Source: Thiomicrorhabdus sp.
Lineage (GTDB): Bacteria > Pseudomonadota > Gammaproteobacteria > Thiomicrospirales > Thiomicrospiraceae
Assembly (NCBI GenBank): GCA_015487495.1
Contig: WFPP01000025.1
Coordinates: 1 to 64,000 of the forward strand
Direction of reading: 5' to 3'
Length of the DNA: 64,000 nucleotides
In this document: piece by piece, positions 9,887 through 20,555 of the stretch
Layout: every line of letters begins with the position of its first letter
Numbering within the stretch: position 1 is the stretch's first letter
The notes under the pieces: generated by a model
Told to the model about the DNA's origin: nothing
The model's database searches: none
Seen by the model: the letters and a program-made list of their open reading frames with translations, nothing else
Translations under genes and position numbers: made by a program

Positions 9887-11980
9887 TTATTTTACACGCA
9901 TTCCTGGGGTCGCCCCATCGTCTGGCGATAAAATGTAAAGATCACTGCCACCAGGGCCTGCTGCTAACACCATGCCTTCTGAAACCCCAAAACGCATTTT
10001 ACGAGGGGCTAAATTGGCCACCATAACGGTGAGCTTGCCAATTAATTGTTCTGGTTCGTAGGCCGATTTAATGCCCGCAAAGACCTGGCGTTGTTCAAGG
10101 CCAATATCAAGTGTGAGTTTAAGCAATTTTTTGGCTTCTGGTACGGCTTCGGCGTGAACAATTTTGGCAATACGCAAATCGATTTTAGAAAATGCTTCAA
10201 TGCCAATTTCATCGGCCAATGGCTCAAAATTAGGTGTGGCATTTTTTTGAGGGTGCTTATTCTCTTTTTTACCGTCGGGTACATTGCTTTTTTGAGTCAT
10301 GGTTTGTGTTGAAGCATCCACCATTTTTTGAATGGCATCCATCTCCAGGCGGGTTAAGAGCGGTTTAAATTTTGTGATTTCATGGTGATAAAGCGGGTGT
10401 TGTATGTCATCCCATGCGGCCTTGTCTAATTTTAAAAAGGCATTGGCTTTGTTGGCTGTAACGGGTAAAACGGGGGTTAAATAGCTTATCAGCACACGGA
10501 ATAAGTTAATTCCAACACTCACTGATTCATGCAGTTCACTCTCTTTGCCTTCTTCTTTAGCCAATACCCAGGGGGCGGTTTCGGCAATGTATTCATTGGC
10601 TTTATCGGCCAACGCCATAATATCACGCATGGCATGGCCATATTCTCGTGCCTCGTACAGTGCCGCAATGCTTTCGGATTGATTTACAAAGTGTTGATAT
10701 AACTCGGTGGCTTCTTTAGACCAAGCGCCACTGAGTTTTCGATCAAATTTTTTAACCACAAAACCGGCACAACGGCTGGCAATGTTAATGACTTTACCCA
10801 CTAAATCGGAGTTAACACGTTGTGCAAAATCTTCAAGGTTTAAATCAATGTCATCAATGCGACTTGACAGTTTGGCAGCATAGTAATAGCGCAAATATTC
10901 TGGGTTTAAAAACTCCAAATAGGTTTTGGCCATAATAAACGTGCCACGTGATTTGGACATTTTTTGGCCGTCAACGGTTAAAAAACCGTGTGCAAAAATG
11001 GCATCGGGGGTTCTAAACCCAGCGCCTGATAACATGGCTGGCCAAAACAGTGCATGAAAATTGATGATGTCTTTGCCAATAAAGTGATAGAGTTCGGTTT
11101 TAGCGCCTTGTTGCCAATATTCATCAAAGTTGAGTCCCGTTTTATCACAATAGGTTTTAAAACTGGACATATAACCAATGGGGGCATCTAGCCAAACGTA
11201 GAAAAACTTGTCTTTTTCGCCAGGAATTTCAAAGCCAAAGTAGGGGGCATCACGCGAGATGTCCCAGCCACGCAAGCCACTCTCAAGCCACTCATCTAAT
11301 TTATTGGCAATTTGTGTTTGTAAGTGCCCCTCTCGTGTCCATGCTTTTAGCATCTCTTCAAACTGGTTAAGTTCAAAAAACAGGTGTTCGGTCTCTTTTT
11401 CAATGGGCGTTGCCCCTGAAACGGCAGAGGTTGGATGGATTAAATCGGTTGGGCTATAGGTTGCGCCACAGGCTTCACAATTGTCGCCGTATTGGTCTTT
11501 GGTTTTGCATTTTGGGCAGGTTCCCTTGACAAAGCGATCAGGCAAAAACATCTCTTTTTCAGGGTCATAATACTGTGAAATGGTTTTACGAGAAATATAG
11601 CCTTTTTCTTTTAAAGCCAAATAGATTTGCTCTGCAAAGACTTTATTTTCAGCGGAGTGTGTGCTGTCATAGTGATCGAATTGCACGTGAAACCCTGCAA
11701 AATCCGCTTGGTGTTCTTCAGAAGAGTTGGCAATAAGGGTTTCTGGAGAAATGCCTTCTGCTTGCGCCCTTAACATAATGGGCGTGCCATGCGCATCATC
11801 GGCACACACATAGGTACAGGTGTGTCCGCGCATTTTTTGAAAGCGCGACCAAATGTCAGTTTGAATGTATTCCACTAAATGCCCTAAGTGGATGGGGCCA
11901 TTGGCGTAAGGCAGGGCACTGGTAATTAGGATTTTTCGAGGAGTGTTTAAGGCGGTTACAGGCGTTTCGGTGTTTGACAT
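9887..11980 (-). CDS. metG: Methionyl-tRNA synthetase
   Basis: 697 aa; [32 protein letters not shown]-terminal tRNA-binding domain. Confidence 0.98.
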   Translation of the reverse strand: MSNTETPVTALNTPRKILITSALPYANGPIHLGHLVEYIQTDIWSRFQKMRGHTCTYVCADDAHGTPIMLRAQAEGISPETLIANSSEEHQADFAGFHVQFDHYDSTHSAENKVFAEQIYLALKEKGYISRKTISQYYDPEKEMFLPDRFVKGTCPKCKTKDQYGDNCEACGATYSPTDLIHPTSAVSGATPIEKETEHLFFELNQFEEMLKAWTREGHLQTQIANKLDEWLESGLRGWDISRDAPYFGFEIPGEKDKFFYVWLDAPIGYMSSFKTYCDKTGLNFDEYWQQGAKTELYHFIGKDIINFHALFWPAMLSGAGFRTPDAIFAHGFLTVDGQKMSKSRGTFIMAKTYLEFLNPEYLRYYYAAKLSSRIDDIDLNLEDFAQRVNSDLVGKVINIASRCAGFVVKKFDRKLSGAWSKEATELYQHFVNQSESIAALYEAREYGHAMRDIMALADKANEYIAETAPWVLAKEEGKESELHESVSVGINLFRVLISYLTPVLPVTANKANAFLKLDKAAWDDIQHPLYHHEITKFKPLLTRLEMDAIQKMVDASTQTMTQKSNVPDGKKENKHPQKNATPNFEPLADEIGIEAFSKIDLRIAKIVHAEAVPEAKKLLKLTLDIGLEQRQVFAGIKSAYEPEQLIGKLTVMVANLAPRKMRFGVSEGMVLAAGPGGSDLYILSPDDGATPGMRVK

Positions 11981-12185
11981 TTTATTTTTCCATTTGTCAT
12001 TAAGGGTTCCTTGAAGAGTCCTGAATTAAGGAGCCATCAAGGTTAGTGCATCCATCAAATCTTGATTTATTTTGAGATAGCACAATATTATAGCGAGTTT
12101 AAGTGTTTTATGTTTTGCTCTTTATGCTTTCAGAGGGTTATACTTCTGTTTATCAACAGTGGTGGTCTTTTTTACATTAAGTTTG

Positions 12186-12243
12186 TTAAGGAACCTCTGA
12201 ATAAGTTCCTTAAAGAAGCGATTTGTTCAGAGTTGTTTTAAGG
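12186..12243. repeat. Family-2 short unit pair: TTAA|ggaacctctgaataagttcc|TTAA|agaagcgatttgttcagagttgtt|TTAA
   Basis: Read directly; matches the terminal repeats of the family-2 elements listed below. Confidence 0.75.
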
Positions 12244-12472
12244 TAGAATGGTGGATAAGTGAGTGATTTTCAGGTTGTACTCTTGCAAACACTGCTTTAT
12301 GATGGGCTACTCAGATTTATAATTTTAAACGGTTAATATTAAATAGAAATTTTCACATGAGGGGCACGCGACAGAAAACAGAGGTAAAGTTTGGCTGATT
12401 GAGGCGGAAATTGCAGGGAATAGGGTACTATTCACAAAAATTTTAACGAAAATCAGGTGTCTTTTCCCTTTG

Positions 12473-12505
12473 TTTATTCGTAATATCCTTTTGTGCAAAG
12501 GTCTT
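12473..12505. repeat. Family-3 terminal repeat (one end): tttattcgtaatatccttttgtgcaaaggtctt
   Basis: Reverse complement AAGACCTTTGCACAAAAGGATATTACGAATAAA aligns with the ends at 23162, 42834 and 60335. Confidence 0.65.
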
Positions 12506-12542
12506 AAATAGTTGAGTTTTAAATTTAAAGGTAGGCACGGAC

Positions 12543-12854
12543 ATGGGATTAAAAACAGTGGTTGACGGTGAAGTGGTAACCATTTCTGTTATTGGGTGTT
12601 TTGATGTGAGTGCTTATGAAGAATTTAAAGAAATCTGTCAGCGGCATTTAACCGACACCAATCAATTTGTCATTGACCTCGCTCAAGCCTCTTATATGGA
12701 CAGCTCTGCTTTAGGCATGTTGTTGCTTTTAAGAGAGAAGACCTTGGGTGATAAGTCACGTGTTCGCTTGGTTAATGTTGGAAAAGAAGTGCAGAACGTG
12801 CTTGAGATTGCTCAATTTAACCAACTCTTTTCAATAGAACTTCGTTCTGCTTAA
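12543..12854 (+). CDS. STAS-domain protein (anti-sigma factor antagonist-like)
   Basis: 103 aa; FVIDLAQASYMDSSALGMLLLLREK contains the conserved STAS D-S-S-x-L-G motif. Confidence 0.9.
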   Translation: MGLKTVVDGEVVTISVIGCFDVSAYEEFKEICQRHLTDTNQFVIDLAQASYMDSSALGMLLLLREKTLGDKSRVRLVNVGKEVQNVLEIAQFNQLFSIELRSA

Positions 12855-12924
12855 TGCTCGGCACTTTTAGTGTTTTCTTTTCTTGTAAATGGCGGTTGCT
12901 TTCTTTTATTTAATCAGTGCTTTC

Positions 12925-13021
12925 CTAGGAGTCTTCCGGACTTAGGTAATCGTTACGAGAGAAAGCCATTTTAAGGCTCTGTTTTCGCAGTAGATTTACC
13001 CTAAATCCGACAGGCTTCTAG
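12925..13021. mobile_element. Family-1 MITE-like element, copy A (97 bp), internally deleted relative to copy B and inverted
   Basis: Ends ctaggagtcttccggacttagg / cctaaatccgacaggcttctag; its reverse complement aligns with both ends of 22882-23047. Confidence 0.85.
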
Positions 13022-14286
13022 GTGTTTAAGATTTCAATTTTAGGGAAGGCATTGGCGTAACTTTGTTTTTGTGTGCTTACTTTGAAGGCAACTTTGTGTG
13101 CAATGCTTCGATAGTGTTGTGACAGGATGCTGTTGGGTTCGGCAATGACCGTTGGTTTTCCGTTGTCTGTATCTTCCCGAATGTGTTTATCCAGAGGCAG
13201 ACTTTCAAGGAGTTCAACCGCATATTGTTTGGCCATCTCTTCACCACCGTGTTCTCCAAAAATGGCTTCTTCATGTTGGCATTGGCTACAAATGTGGGTA
13301 GCCATATTTTCAATAATCCCTAAAACAGGAATATTGACTTTTTCAAACATTTTTAAGCCTTTTTTGGCATCAATTAATGCAATTTGTTGTGGCGTGGTGA
13401 CAATTACGGCGCCTGTTACAGGAATTTGTTGTGACAGGGTGAGTTGTACATCGCCTGTTCCGGGAGGCAGGTCAATAATAAGGTAGTCTAAATCTTGCCA
13501 ACTGGTTTCTTTAAGCAGTTGAGTGAGGGTTTGAGTCACAATTGGGCCTCGCCAGATCATGGGAGAATCTTCATCAATGAGTGCCCCAATGGACATGACT
13601 TGCAGACCATAGGCGGACAGGGGTTGCATGCTTTTGCCATCTTTAGAATTGGGTTTGTCATGGATATTAAGCATGGTCGGGATGCTTGGGCCATAGATAT
13701 CGGCATCTAAAATACCCACTTGTGCCCCTTCTTGTTGTAATGCGAGTGCAAGGTTAACGCTGGTGGTTGATTTTCCTACTCCTCCTTTTCCTGAGGCAAC
13801 AGCAATTATATTTTTAATGCCTGGTAGAGGGGCAATGTTTTGTTGGGCTTCGTGTGCCACGACGTGAGTTGTAAACTGAATGGTGACTTTTTTAACCTCA
13901 TCTAGCTGTGTAAGATTGTGTGTTAAAGCCAGTTCAATACTTGGCCATAGGCTTTTGCAGGGGTAAGGCAGGGCGAGGCTAAAGCTGAGGTGCCCCTTTT
14001 TAAGAGTCATGTTGCTAAGGGCTTTAGGGGTTAAAAATGTGTGTTGTTTGTTTTTAAAGGTGGTCTGTTCGGTAGGTGGGGGGCTTTCTTTTGTTTTTGC
14101 TGGTTCAGCCGTATCGTTTTTGGTATTGGTTTCAAGGGGGGCTGTTTCAGTGTTGTCGGTAATAATTGGGTGTGGTTCGTTTAACACTGATTGCATTGGG
14201 TTTGGATGGGCTAAAATAATGCGTTCAATTTTATGCTGTCGTTCTTTGGTCAGTTCTTTGCCAAAAAGCCTTTGAAAAAATCCCAT
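13018..14286 (-). CDS. apbC: Mrp/ApbC (NBP35-type) iron-sulfur carrier ATPase
   Basis: 422 aa; VASGKGGVGKSTTSVNLALALQ, DLPPGTGDVQLTL, CSQCQHEEAIFG. Confidence 0.95.
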   Translation of the reverse strand: MGFFQRLFGKELTKERQHKIERIILAHPNPMQSVLNEPHPIITDNTETAPLETNTKNDTAEPAKTKESPPPTEQTTFKNKQHTFLTPKALSNMTLKKGHLSFSLALPYPCKSLWPSIELALTHNLTQLDEVKKVTIQFTTHVVAHEAQQNIAPLPGIKNIIAVASGKGGVGKSTTSVNLALALQQEGAQVGILDADIYGPSIPTMLNIHDKPNSKDGKSMQPLSAYGLQVMSIGALIDEDSPMIWRGPIVTQTLTQLLKETSWQDLDYLIIDLPPGTGDVQLTLSQQIPVTGAVIVTTPQQIALIDAKKGLKMFEKVNIPVLGIIENMATHICSQCQHEEAIFGEHGGEEMAKQYAVELLESLPLDKHIREDTDNGKPTVIAEPNSILSQHYRSIAHKVAFKVSTQKQSYANAFPKIEILNT

Positions 14287-14501
14287 GTTAGGTATCCTTG
14301 TTTTACGTTTTTAATTGTTGAAGTTTATTCTATCAGGATTTTTTTGTTTTTTTGCAGGCTTACTCTTGTTTCCTGTTGTTGTTTCTGGATGCCTGTATTT
14401 ATTATTTTAGGGTTGGGGCTTAGTGTTATAATTTCTTTTTTTGATTATGAGGTTTATGCATTGGCGGTTTTGTGTGCATATTAGAGCAATTTGTGGGTGA
14501 T

Positions 14502-16400
14502 ATGAGTACGGTTTTGGAGACATTTTCTCGACAAACAATTGAACAACTTCCTTCTTATTTAGCGGATCAAATTGCGGCAGGTGAGGTGATAGAACGACCT
14601 GCTTCTGTGGTGAAAGAACTTTTGGAAAATGCTTTGGATTCGGGAGCAACCTCAGTTGAAATCTTGATTGAAGAGGGGGGGGAGAAATCCATTGTGGTGT
14701 CCGATAATGGTGAGGGGATACCTAAGGCGGAGTTGTTGTTGGCGGTAAGCCGTCATGCCACCAGTAAAATTAAAACAGGATCCGATTTGGAGGCGGTGGC
14801 AACATTGGGGTTTCGAGGGGAGGCATTGGCGAGTATCAGTTCGGTTTCCCGTTTTGAAATAATGAGCCGCCATGCTTCAGATAGCGCGGCATGGAGTGTT
14901 TCTTCAGAGGGTGAGGGTATCTGGAGTGCGTTGAAGCCAGCTGCTGGAAAACAGGGAACGCGTGTTCGTGTTGCGGATTTGTTTTTTAATACCCCTGCAA
15001 GAAAAAAGTTTTTGCGTGCAGCCAGAACAGAGTTTATGCACATTGATCAGTTGGTTAAACGTATGATGTTAAGTCGTTCTGATGTTTCTTTTAAATTGGT
15101 TCATAATCAAAAAATGGTTCGACATGTGCAAGCAGTGACAGGTTCGTCTCCTGAACACAGCAGTGTTACCAAGCGTTTGGCTCAATTGATGGGGCAGCCG
15201 TTTATGCAACAATCGTTGCATATTTCGTATGAGGCTCAAGACATTGCTTTGCATGGGTGGGTTGGGCTACCAACCTTTAATCGCAGTCAAACCGATATGC
15301 AATATTTGTTTGTTAATGGTCGTATTGTTCGTGATCGTTTATTGTCTTATGCGGTTAAGCAGGCGTACTCTGATGTGTTGTATGGTGGGCGTCATCCTGC
15401 GTATGTTTTGTTTATTGAAATGCCCCATGAACTGGTGGATGTGAATGTGCATCCAGCCAAGTACGAAGTACGTTTTGCTAATGGACGTTGGGTGTATGAT
15501 TTTTTACGGCGTTCTGTGCGAGACTCAGTGGCCAAACCTGTGGCATCGGAAAGTGGCAGTGGCCTGCCCTTGGAGGGGGGAAATATTTCACAGGGCTTGT
15601 CTTTAAATCAAAAGGCAGGGCAGAGACTTTCTCCGTCTGAGTTTCAAGCGACGATGGCTTTTCAACATCCTGTAGAACACAAGGCATTTAACCCGAGTTT
15701 ACAGCAGATGCTGGATCAACGACATGCTGCTGAAGGTCAATCGAATCCTTTGATTTCTGAAGTAATGGGGCAGTATACGGTTAACGCAAGTGCGCCTGAT
15801 ACGCATTCATCCGATATTCCACGTTTAGGGTTTGCAAAAGCTCAATTGCATGGGGTGTATATTTTGGCTGAAAACCAGAAGGGGTTAGTGTTGGTGGATA
15901 TGCATGCAGCACATGAACGGGTGGTGTATGAGCGGTTTAAAAAACAGTGGGAGGGTGAACGTTTGATTTCTCAGCCGTTGTTGGTGCCGATTGCTGTCGC
16001 ATTGGATTGCGCTCAAGTGGCGGTGTGGCAGTTAAATGAATCAGGTTTTCGTAAGTTGGGGTTTGAGATTGAACCGCTGGGGCCTGAGCAATTAAAAGTG
16101 ACTGCGGTGCCAGCATTGTTGGTTAAAAGTGATATTGTTGGGTTGATTAATGACATGATTGCTGATTTATCTGTTGCTGGACAAACGCAACAGGTGGAAG
16201 AGTTGATTAATGAAATATTGTCAACAATGGCTTGTCATGGTGCGGTGCGAGCCAATCGCCAGTTAAGTTTGTCTGAAATGAATGCGTTATTAAGAGAAAT
16301 GGAGGTGACAGAGCGTTCCGATCAGTGCAATCATGGGCGACCAACCTGGATTCAGTTCTCAATGGCGCAATTAGACAGTTTGTTTATGCGGGGGCAATAA
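14502..16400 (+). CDS. mutL: DNA mismatch repair protein MutL
   Basis: LPSYLADQIAAGEVIERPASVVKELLENALDSGA; FRGEALASISSVS; C-terminal CHGAVRANRQL. Start placed at ATG 14502. Confidence 0.97.
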   Translation: MSTVLETFSRQTIEQLPSYLADQIAAGEVIERPASVVKELLENALDSGATSVEILIEEGGEKSIVVSDNGEGIPKAELLLAVSRHATSKIKTGSDLEAVATLGFRGEALASISSVSRFEIMSRHASDSAAWSVSSEGEGIWSALKPAAGKQGTRVRVADLFFNTPARKKFLRAARTEFMHIDQLVKRMMLSRSDVSFKLVHNQKMVRHVQAVTGSSPEHSSVTKRLAQLMGQPFMQQSLHISYEAQDIALHGWVGLPTFNRSQTDMQYLFVNGRIVRDRLLSYAVKQAYSDVLYGGRHPAYVLFIEMPHELVDVNVHPAKYEVRFANGRWVYDFLRRSVRDSVAKPVASESGSGLPLEGGNISQGLSLNQKAGQRLSPSEFQATMAFQHPVEHKAFNPSLQQMLDQRHAAEGQSNPLISEVMGQYTVNASAPDTHSSDIPRLGFAKAQLHGVYILAENQKGLVLVDMHAAHERVVYERFKKQWEGERLISQPLLVPIAVALDCAQVAVWQLNESGFRKLGFEIEPLGPEQLKVTAVPALLVKSDIVGLINDMIADLSVAGQTQQVEELINEILSTMACHGAVRANRQLSLSEMNALLREMEVTERSDQCNHGRPTWIQFSMAQLDSLFMRGQ

Positions 16401-16415
16401 GAAGCGCTGATTAAG
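16401..16415. repeat. Family-2 terminal-repeat remnant gaagcgctgattaag filling the mutL-miaA spacer
   Basis: Same as ggaagcgctgattaaatcg at 42897 and ggaagctctgattaag at 57139, minus the first G. Confidence 0.6.
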
Positions 16416-16416
16416 A

Positions 16417-17370
16417 ATGAATATAATTAAAAAGTTAATTGAGAATAAACAGTGTGTGGCATTAATGGGGCCAACGGCTTCGGGTAAAAGCCAGTTGTCA
16501 ATGGATTTGGCGCAAGCGTTGCCGATTGAAATCATCAGTGTGGATTCGGCGTTGATTTATAGGGGAATGGATATTGGTACAGCCAAGCCCAGTGCGAAGG
16601 AGTTGCAGCTTGTTCCGCATCATTTAATTGATACGCATGATCCTTCCGAAACCTATTCGGCTTCGGAGTTTGTTGAGAGTGTTCATGAATTGGTTGCGAC
16701 CATTTTTTTACGTGGTAAATTGCCTGTATTTGTGGGGGGAACGATGATGTATTATCATGCCTTGCAACAAGGTATGAACCAGCTCCCTTCTGCTGATACA
16801 ATGGTTCGGGAAACATTACAGACGTTATGGCAACGTAGTCCTGACGTATTGCATCAACGGTTGAAAGAAGTTGATCCAGAATCGGCAATGCGTATTCACC
16901 CAAATGACCCACAACGATTGATTCGCGCCTTGGAGGTTTATGAGCTGTCGGGCAAAACGCTTACACAGTTGCGTGCTGAACCTAAAGCGTCTTTAACCGC
17001 ATTTCATTTAATAAAAATAGGGTTAATTCCTGAAGATCGGGCACGATTGCACCGCCAAATTGCGAAGCGCTTTGATTTGATGTTAGAATCGGGCTTTCTG
17101 CACGAAGTAAAAACGTTGTTCGAACGTGGGGATTTAACGGCTGACATGGCATCTATGCGCAGTGTTGGCTATCGTCAAGCATGGCTGTTTTTTACCGGTG
17201 AGTACGATTATGATTTGTTTAAGTATAAGGGGCTGGTCGCAACACGTCAGCTGGCTAAGCGACAATTAACATGGTTAAGAAAAGAGTCCGGCTTAACCAT
17301 TATTGATCCGTATAAAATATCTCGTAATGCACGTTTGGAGTGTGTTTTGAATTGTTTGGAAGTGTCTTAA
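16417..17370 (+). CDS. miaA: tRNA dimethylallyltransferase
   Basis: 317 aa; ALMGPTASGKSQLSMDLA, ISVDSALIYRGMDIGTAKP, VGGTMMYYHALQQG. Confidence 0.97.
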   Translation: MNIIKKLIENKQCVALMGPTASGKSQLSMDLAQALPIEIISVDSALIYRGMDIGTAKPSAKELQLVPHHLIDTHDPSETYSASEFVESVHELVATIFLRGKLPVFVGGTMMYYHALQQGMNQLPSADTMVRETLQTLWQRSPDVLHQRLKEVDPESAMRIHPNDPQRLIRALEVYELSGKTLTQLRAEPKASLTAFHLIKIGLIPEDRARLHRQIAKRFDLMLESGFLHEVKTLFERGDLTADMASMRSVGYRQAWLFFTGEYDYDLFKYKGLVATRQLAKRQLTWLRKESGLTIIDPYKISRNARLECVLNCLEVS

Positions 17371-17390
17371 GGGGCTTATTTAGAGCTTTC
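17371..17390. repeat. Family-2 20-bp remnant ggggcttatttagagctttc between two TTAA tetramers, abutting the miaA stop
   Basis: Reverse complement gaaagctctaaataagcccc parallels ggaacctctgaataagttcc at 12190. Confidence 0.65.
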
Positions 17391-17429
17391 TTAAATTAAA
17401 AACAATAAAAAAGTTTCAAAATATAAGGA

Positions 17430-17711
17430 ATGGCTATGGAAACAAAAGAAAATAAGAAAGCAATAAAAGCACTGCCGATTCAAGACCCCTATTTAAATGC
17501 ATTACGTAAAGAGCGAATTAGTGTTTCGGTCTATTTGGTGAATGGAGTTAAGTTGCAAGGTAAAATTGACTCTTTTGACCAGTTTGTGGTGTTACTGAGA
17601 AGCAGTGTGACACAAATGGTTTATAAACATGCCATTTCAACGATTGTGCCTGCACGTGATCCAAAGCCTTATGAGTCAGAAGCAAGAACACTCATTGAGC
17701 CTATTGATTAA
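17430..17711 (+). CDS. hfq: RNA chaperone Hfq
   Basis: [58 protein letters not shown]. Start may be 17436. Confidence 0.98.
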   Translation: MAMETKENKKAIKALPIQDPYLNALRKERISVSVYLVNGVKLQGKIDSFDQFVVLLRSSVTQMVYKHAISTIVPARDPKPYESEARTLIEPID

Positions 17712-17731
17712 TTTGAGAGATTGCTTGTTAA

Positions 17732-19009
17732 ATGGAATTATTTGATCGCCTTGAACGGCGAGAACTGGAAAAAGCGGTATTGGTTCATGTGGATTTTTAT
17801 CATGAATCGGATCGTGAAGACCTGGAAGAATTTTATGAGCTGGTGGATTCTGCGGGTGCTGAAATTGGTACATTGCTAACCACTAAACGTCAGAGAGCAG
17901 ATTCCAAGTATTTTGTGGGGAAGGGTAAGGCAGAAGAAATTCAGCAAGCGGTTGAGTTGCATGAAGCTGATGTTGTGATTGTGAATCATGCATTAACCCC
18001 TGCACAAGAACGAAACTTATCTGAATTGGTGCAATGTCAGGTATTGGATCGGGTTGGATTGATTTTAGATATTTTTGCACAAAGAGCTCGGTCACACGAA
18101 GGAAAGCTACAGGTTGAGCTGGCATTACTTAAACGTATGGCTACCCGATTGGTAAAGGGGTGGACGCATTTGGATCGCCAGGGGGGAATTGGCGCACGTG
18201 GGCCAGGTGAAACACAACTTGAGTCTGACCGGCGTTTGGTACAAGGGCGTATTAAATCGTTAGAAAGCAAGATTGAGAAGGTACGCAAACAACGTGGTTT
18301 GGGACAACAAGCACGTAAACGCAGTGACGTGCCTGTTATTACGATTATTGGTTATACTAATGCAGGTAAATCCACTTTGTTTAATCGCATGACTTCTGCA
18401 AATGTGTATGCTGAAGATCGTTTGTTTGCCACATTGGATTCGACCTTGCGCCGTGTGCATTTACCTGGTGCTGGCAATGTCATTTTTGCGGATACGGTTG
18501 GGTTTATCCGCCATATTCCCCATGATTTGGTAACGGCATTTCGCTCGACTTTGGAAGAAACCCGAGAGGCGGATCTTTTAGTGCATCTGGTGGATGCTTC
18601 TGACCCACATCGTGAAGAAAAAATACGGGATGTGCAAGAGGTCATTAAGGAGGTTGGAGCGGAGTCGGTACCTCAACTGTTGGCCTTTAATAAAATTGAT
18701 CGTCTTGACCCTGTTGTGATGGCAAAAATGGATTGTAATAATGATGGTGTTCCTCAGCGTGTATGGTTATCCGCACAAACGGGAGAAGGGATTGAGCTGT
18801 TATTTGATGCTGTGGCTTCTTTTTTTAAAGGGCGGTTTTTAACGGTTAATTTAACCTTAAAAGTGGACGCTGGTAAAAAGCGTGCCCAACTGTATTCGCT
18901 GGGCACAATTTTGGAAGAAGGGTTTGATGAAGAAGGCAACAGTCAATTTAAGATGTTATTAACGGATCAAGAGTGGCAAGTGATTAAAAATTGGCCTGAG
19001 TTACTTTAG
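17732..19009 (+). CDS. hflX: GTPase HflX
   Basis: 425 aa; GPGETQLESDRR, GYTNAGKSTLFNRMT. Confidence 0.97.
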   Translation: MELFDRLERRELEKAVLVHVDFYHESDREDLEEFYELVDSAGAEIGTLLTTKRQRADSKYFVGKGKAEEIQQAVELHEADVVIVNHALTPAQERNLSELVQCQVLDRVGLILDIFAQRARSHEGKLQVELALLKRMATRLVKGWTHLDRQGGIGARGPGETQLESDRRLVQGRIKSLESKIEKVRKQRGLGQQARKRSDVPVITIIGYTNAGKSTLFNRMTSANVYAEDRLFATLDSTLRRVHLPGAGNVIFADTVGFIRHIPHDLVTAFRSTLEETREADLLVHLVDASDPHREEKIRDVQEVIKEVGAESVPQLLAFNKIDRLDPVVMAKMDCNNDGVPQRVWLSAQTGEGIELLFDAVASFFKGRFLTVNLTLKVDAGKKRAQLYSLGTILEEGFDEEGNSQFKMLLTDQEWQVIKNWPELL

Positions 19010-19023
19010 GAGCCTCTGTCTGT

Positions 19024-19071
19024 AGGAAGCTCTGAATAAGTCGCTTAATTTCTGGCAATGCCATTTTATTT
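19024..19071. repeat. Family-2 end (ggaagctctgaataagtcgcttaatttctggcaatgccattttattt), no matching second end seen
   Basis: Close match to the reverse complement of the right end of the 57139-57398 element. Confidence 0.75.
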
Positions 19072-19322
19072 GCTCCCAATCAAAATTTCCGCCCCTAAGT
19101 TATCTTCGTTTGAAGGGCTTTTGAATTAGGAACGGCCTTTTTTATTTGCCATAAATTATTTTAATAGGTGACTTTTAGCCGTAATCTCTCTAAAATACGG
19201 TGAATCGCGTCTGTAGAATTGACAGATCAATGGATTGTGTACGAGTTTTTATGCATTTACTGTGATGAACTTCTTGGTTGAATGTATACAAAACGCTTTG
19301 TTGAAAACATGGAGATGTTTGA

Positions 19323-20555
19323 ATGGCTTGGAATGAACCAGGTAAGTCTGGGCAGGACCCTTGGGGTAACTCGGGAAATAACAACAGCGGTGGAGATAAA
19401 AAACCACCTAAAAACCAAAAAAATGATGAAATTGATGCGTTGTTAAAAAAAGCCCAAAAGGTTTTTGGTGGCGCAAGCAGTAAATTCGGCAAAAAAAATG
19501 GCGGGGGAATCGGTGGTGTTGGTGGTGCCGTCATTTTTGGTGTAATTGGTACTGTTTGGCTGTTGTCTGGTATTTATATTGTTGACCCTGCTGAGCGTGG
19601 TGTTGTTACCCGTTTCGGTGCGTTTGTTGAAGAAACCAAGGCGGGACCTCATTGGCATATTCCATACCCTATTGAACGCGTTCGCATTGTAAATGTTGAC
19701 CAAATTCGTACCGCTGAAATTGGGTATCGTTCAGATACCACTCGTACCCGTACAGGGAGTGTTCCAACCGAGTCATTAATGTTGACCAAAGATGAGAATA
19801 TTGTTGATCTTAAAATTGCTGTGCAATATCAGGTTCAAAGTGCCAACCAATATTTGTTTGATGTGTCAGATCCTGATTTAACATTACGAGCAGTCGTAGA
19901 AAGTACGTTACGTGAGGTGGTTGGGCAAAGTACGATGGATTTTGTGTTAACGGAAGGGCGTAATGAGGTGGTTTCCCGAGTGAAGGAGTTGACCCAGGAA
20001 CGTCTAAATGAATATAAAGCCGGTTTAATTGTCACCAGTGTCAACTTGCAGGATGCTCAACCACCTGAGCAAGTGCAGTCGGCATTTGCAGATGTGGTGA
20101 AAGCACGAGAAGATCGTGAACGTTTAATTAATGAGGCGGAAACCTATTCAAATGATATTTTACCGAAAGCACGTGGTAAAGCTGCTCGTGAACTTGAAGA
20201 AGCCAGTGCTTATCATGACAGGGTGATTGCACAGGCAGTGGGTGAGGCGGCTCGTTTTACCAGTATTGTTGCCGAGTATCAAAAAGCACCAGAAGTAACG
20301 CGTAACCGTTTATATATTGATGCGATGTCAACGGTATTGAGTAAGACCAGCAAGGTTTTTGTTGGGTCAGACAGCAGTAATAATTTATTGTATTTGCCAC
20401 TGGACAAAATGATTAATCAAAATCAGGCAACGGTTCCTTTTGTACCTGCCCAGCCTGTTGTGCCTGCTGCACCAGCTTCAATGAATCGACATAACAGTTC
20501 AAATGGTCAAAAAACCAATATTCGTGACTACTTAAAAAATAGGGAGCTACGCTAA
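19323..20555 (+). CDS. hflK: FtsH protease activity modulator HflK
   Basis: 410 aa; Gly/Asn-rich N-terminus, SPFH domain, position before hflC. Confidence 0.96.
   Translation: MAWNEPGKSGQDPWGNSGNNNSGGDKKPPKNQKNDEIDALLKKAQKVFGGASSKFGKKNGGGIGGVGGAVIFGVIGTVWLLSGIYIVDPAERGVVTRFGAFVEETKAGPHWHIPYPIERVRIVNVDQIRTAEIGYRSDTTRTRTGSVPTESLMLTKDENIVDLKIAVQYQVQSANQYLFDVSDPDLTLRAVVESTLREVVGQSTMDFVLTEGRNEVVSRVKELTQERLNEYKAGLIVTSVNLQDAQPPEQVQSAFADVVKAREDRERLINEAETYSNDILPKARGKAARELEEASAYHDRVIAQAVGEAARFTSIVAEYQKAPEVTRNRLYIDAMSTVLSKTSKVFVGSDSSNNLLYLPLDKMINQNQATVPFVPAQPVVPAAPASMNRHNSSNGQKTNIRDYLKNRELR

Noticed and set aside
12359-12505. Complete family-3 element upstream of the STAS gene
   Set aside because: The candidate left end (gaggggcacgcgacagaaa) is a poor match; only the right end is reported.
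19010-19022. hflX downstream gagcctctgtctgta as a family-1 end
   Set aside because: Too short and equally compatible with a family-2 variant; counted only as probable in the stop-codon finding.
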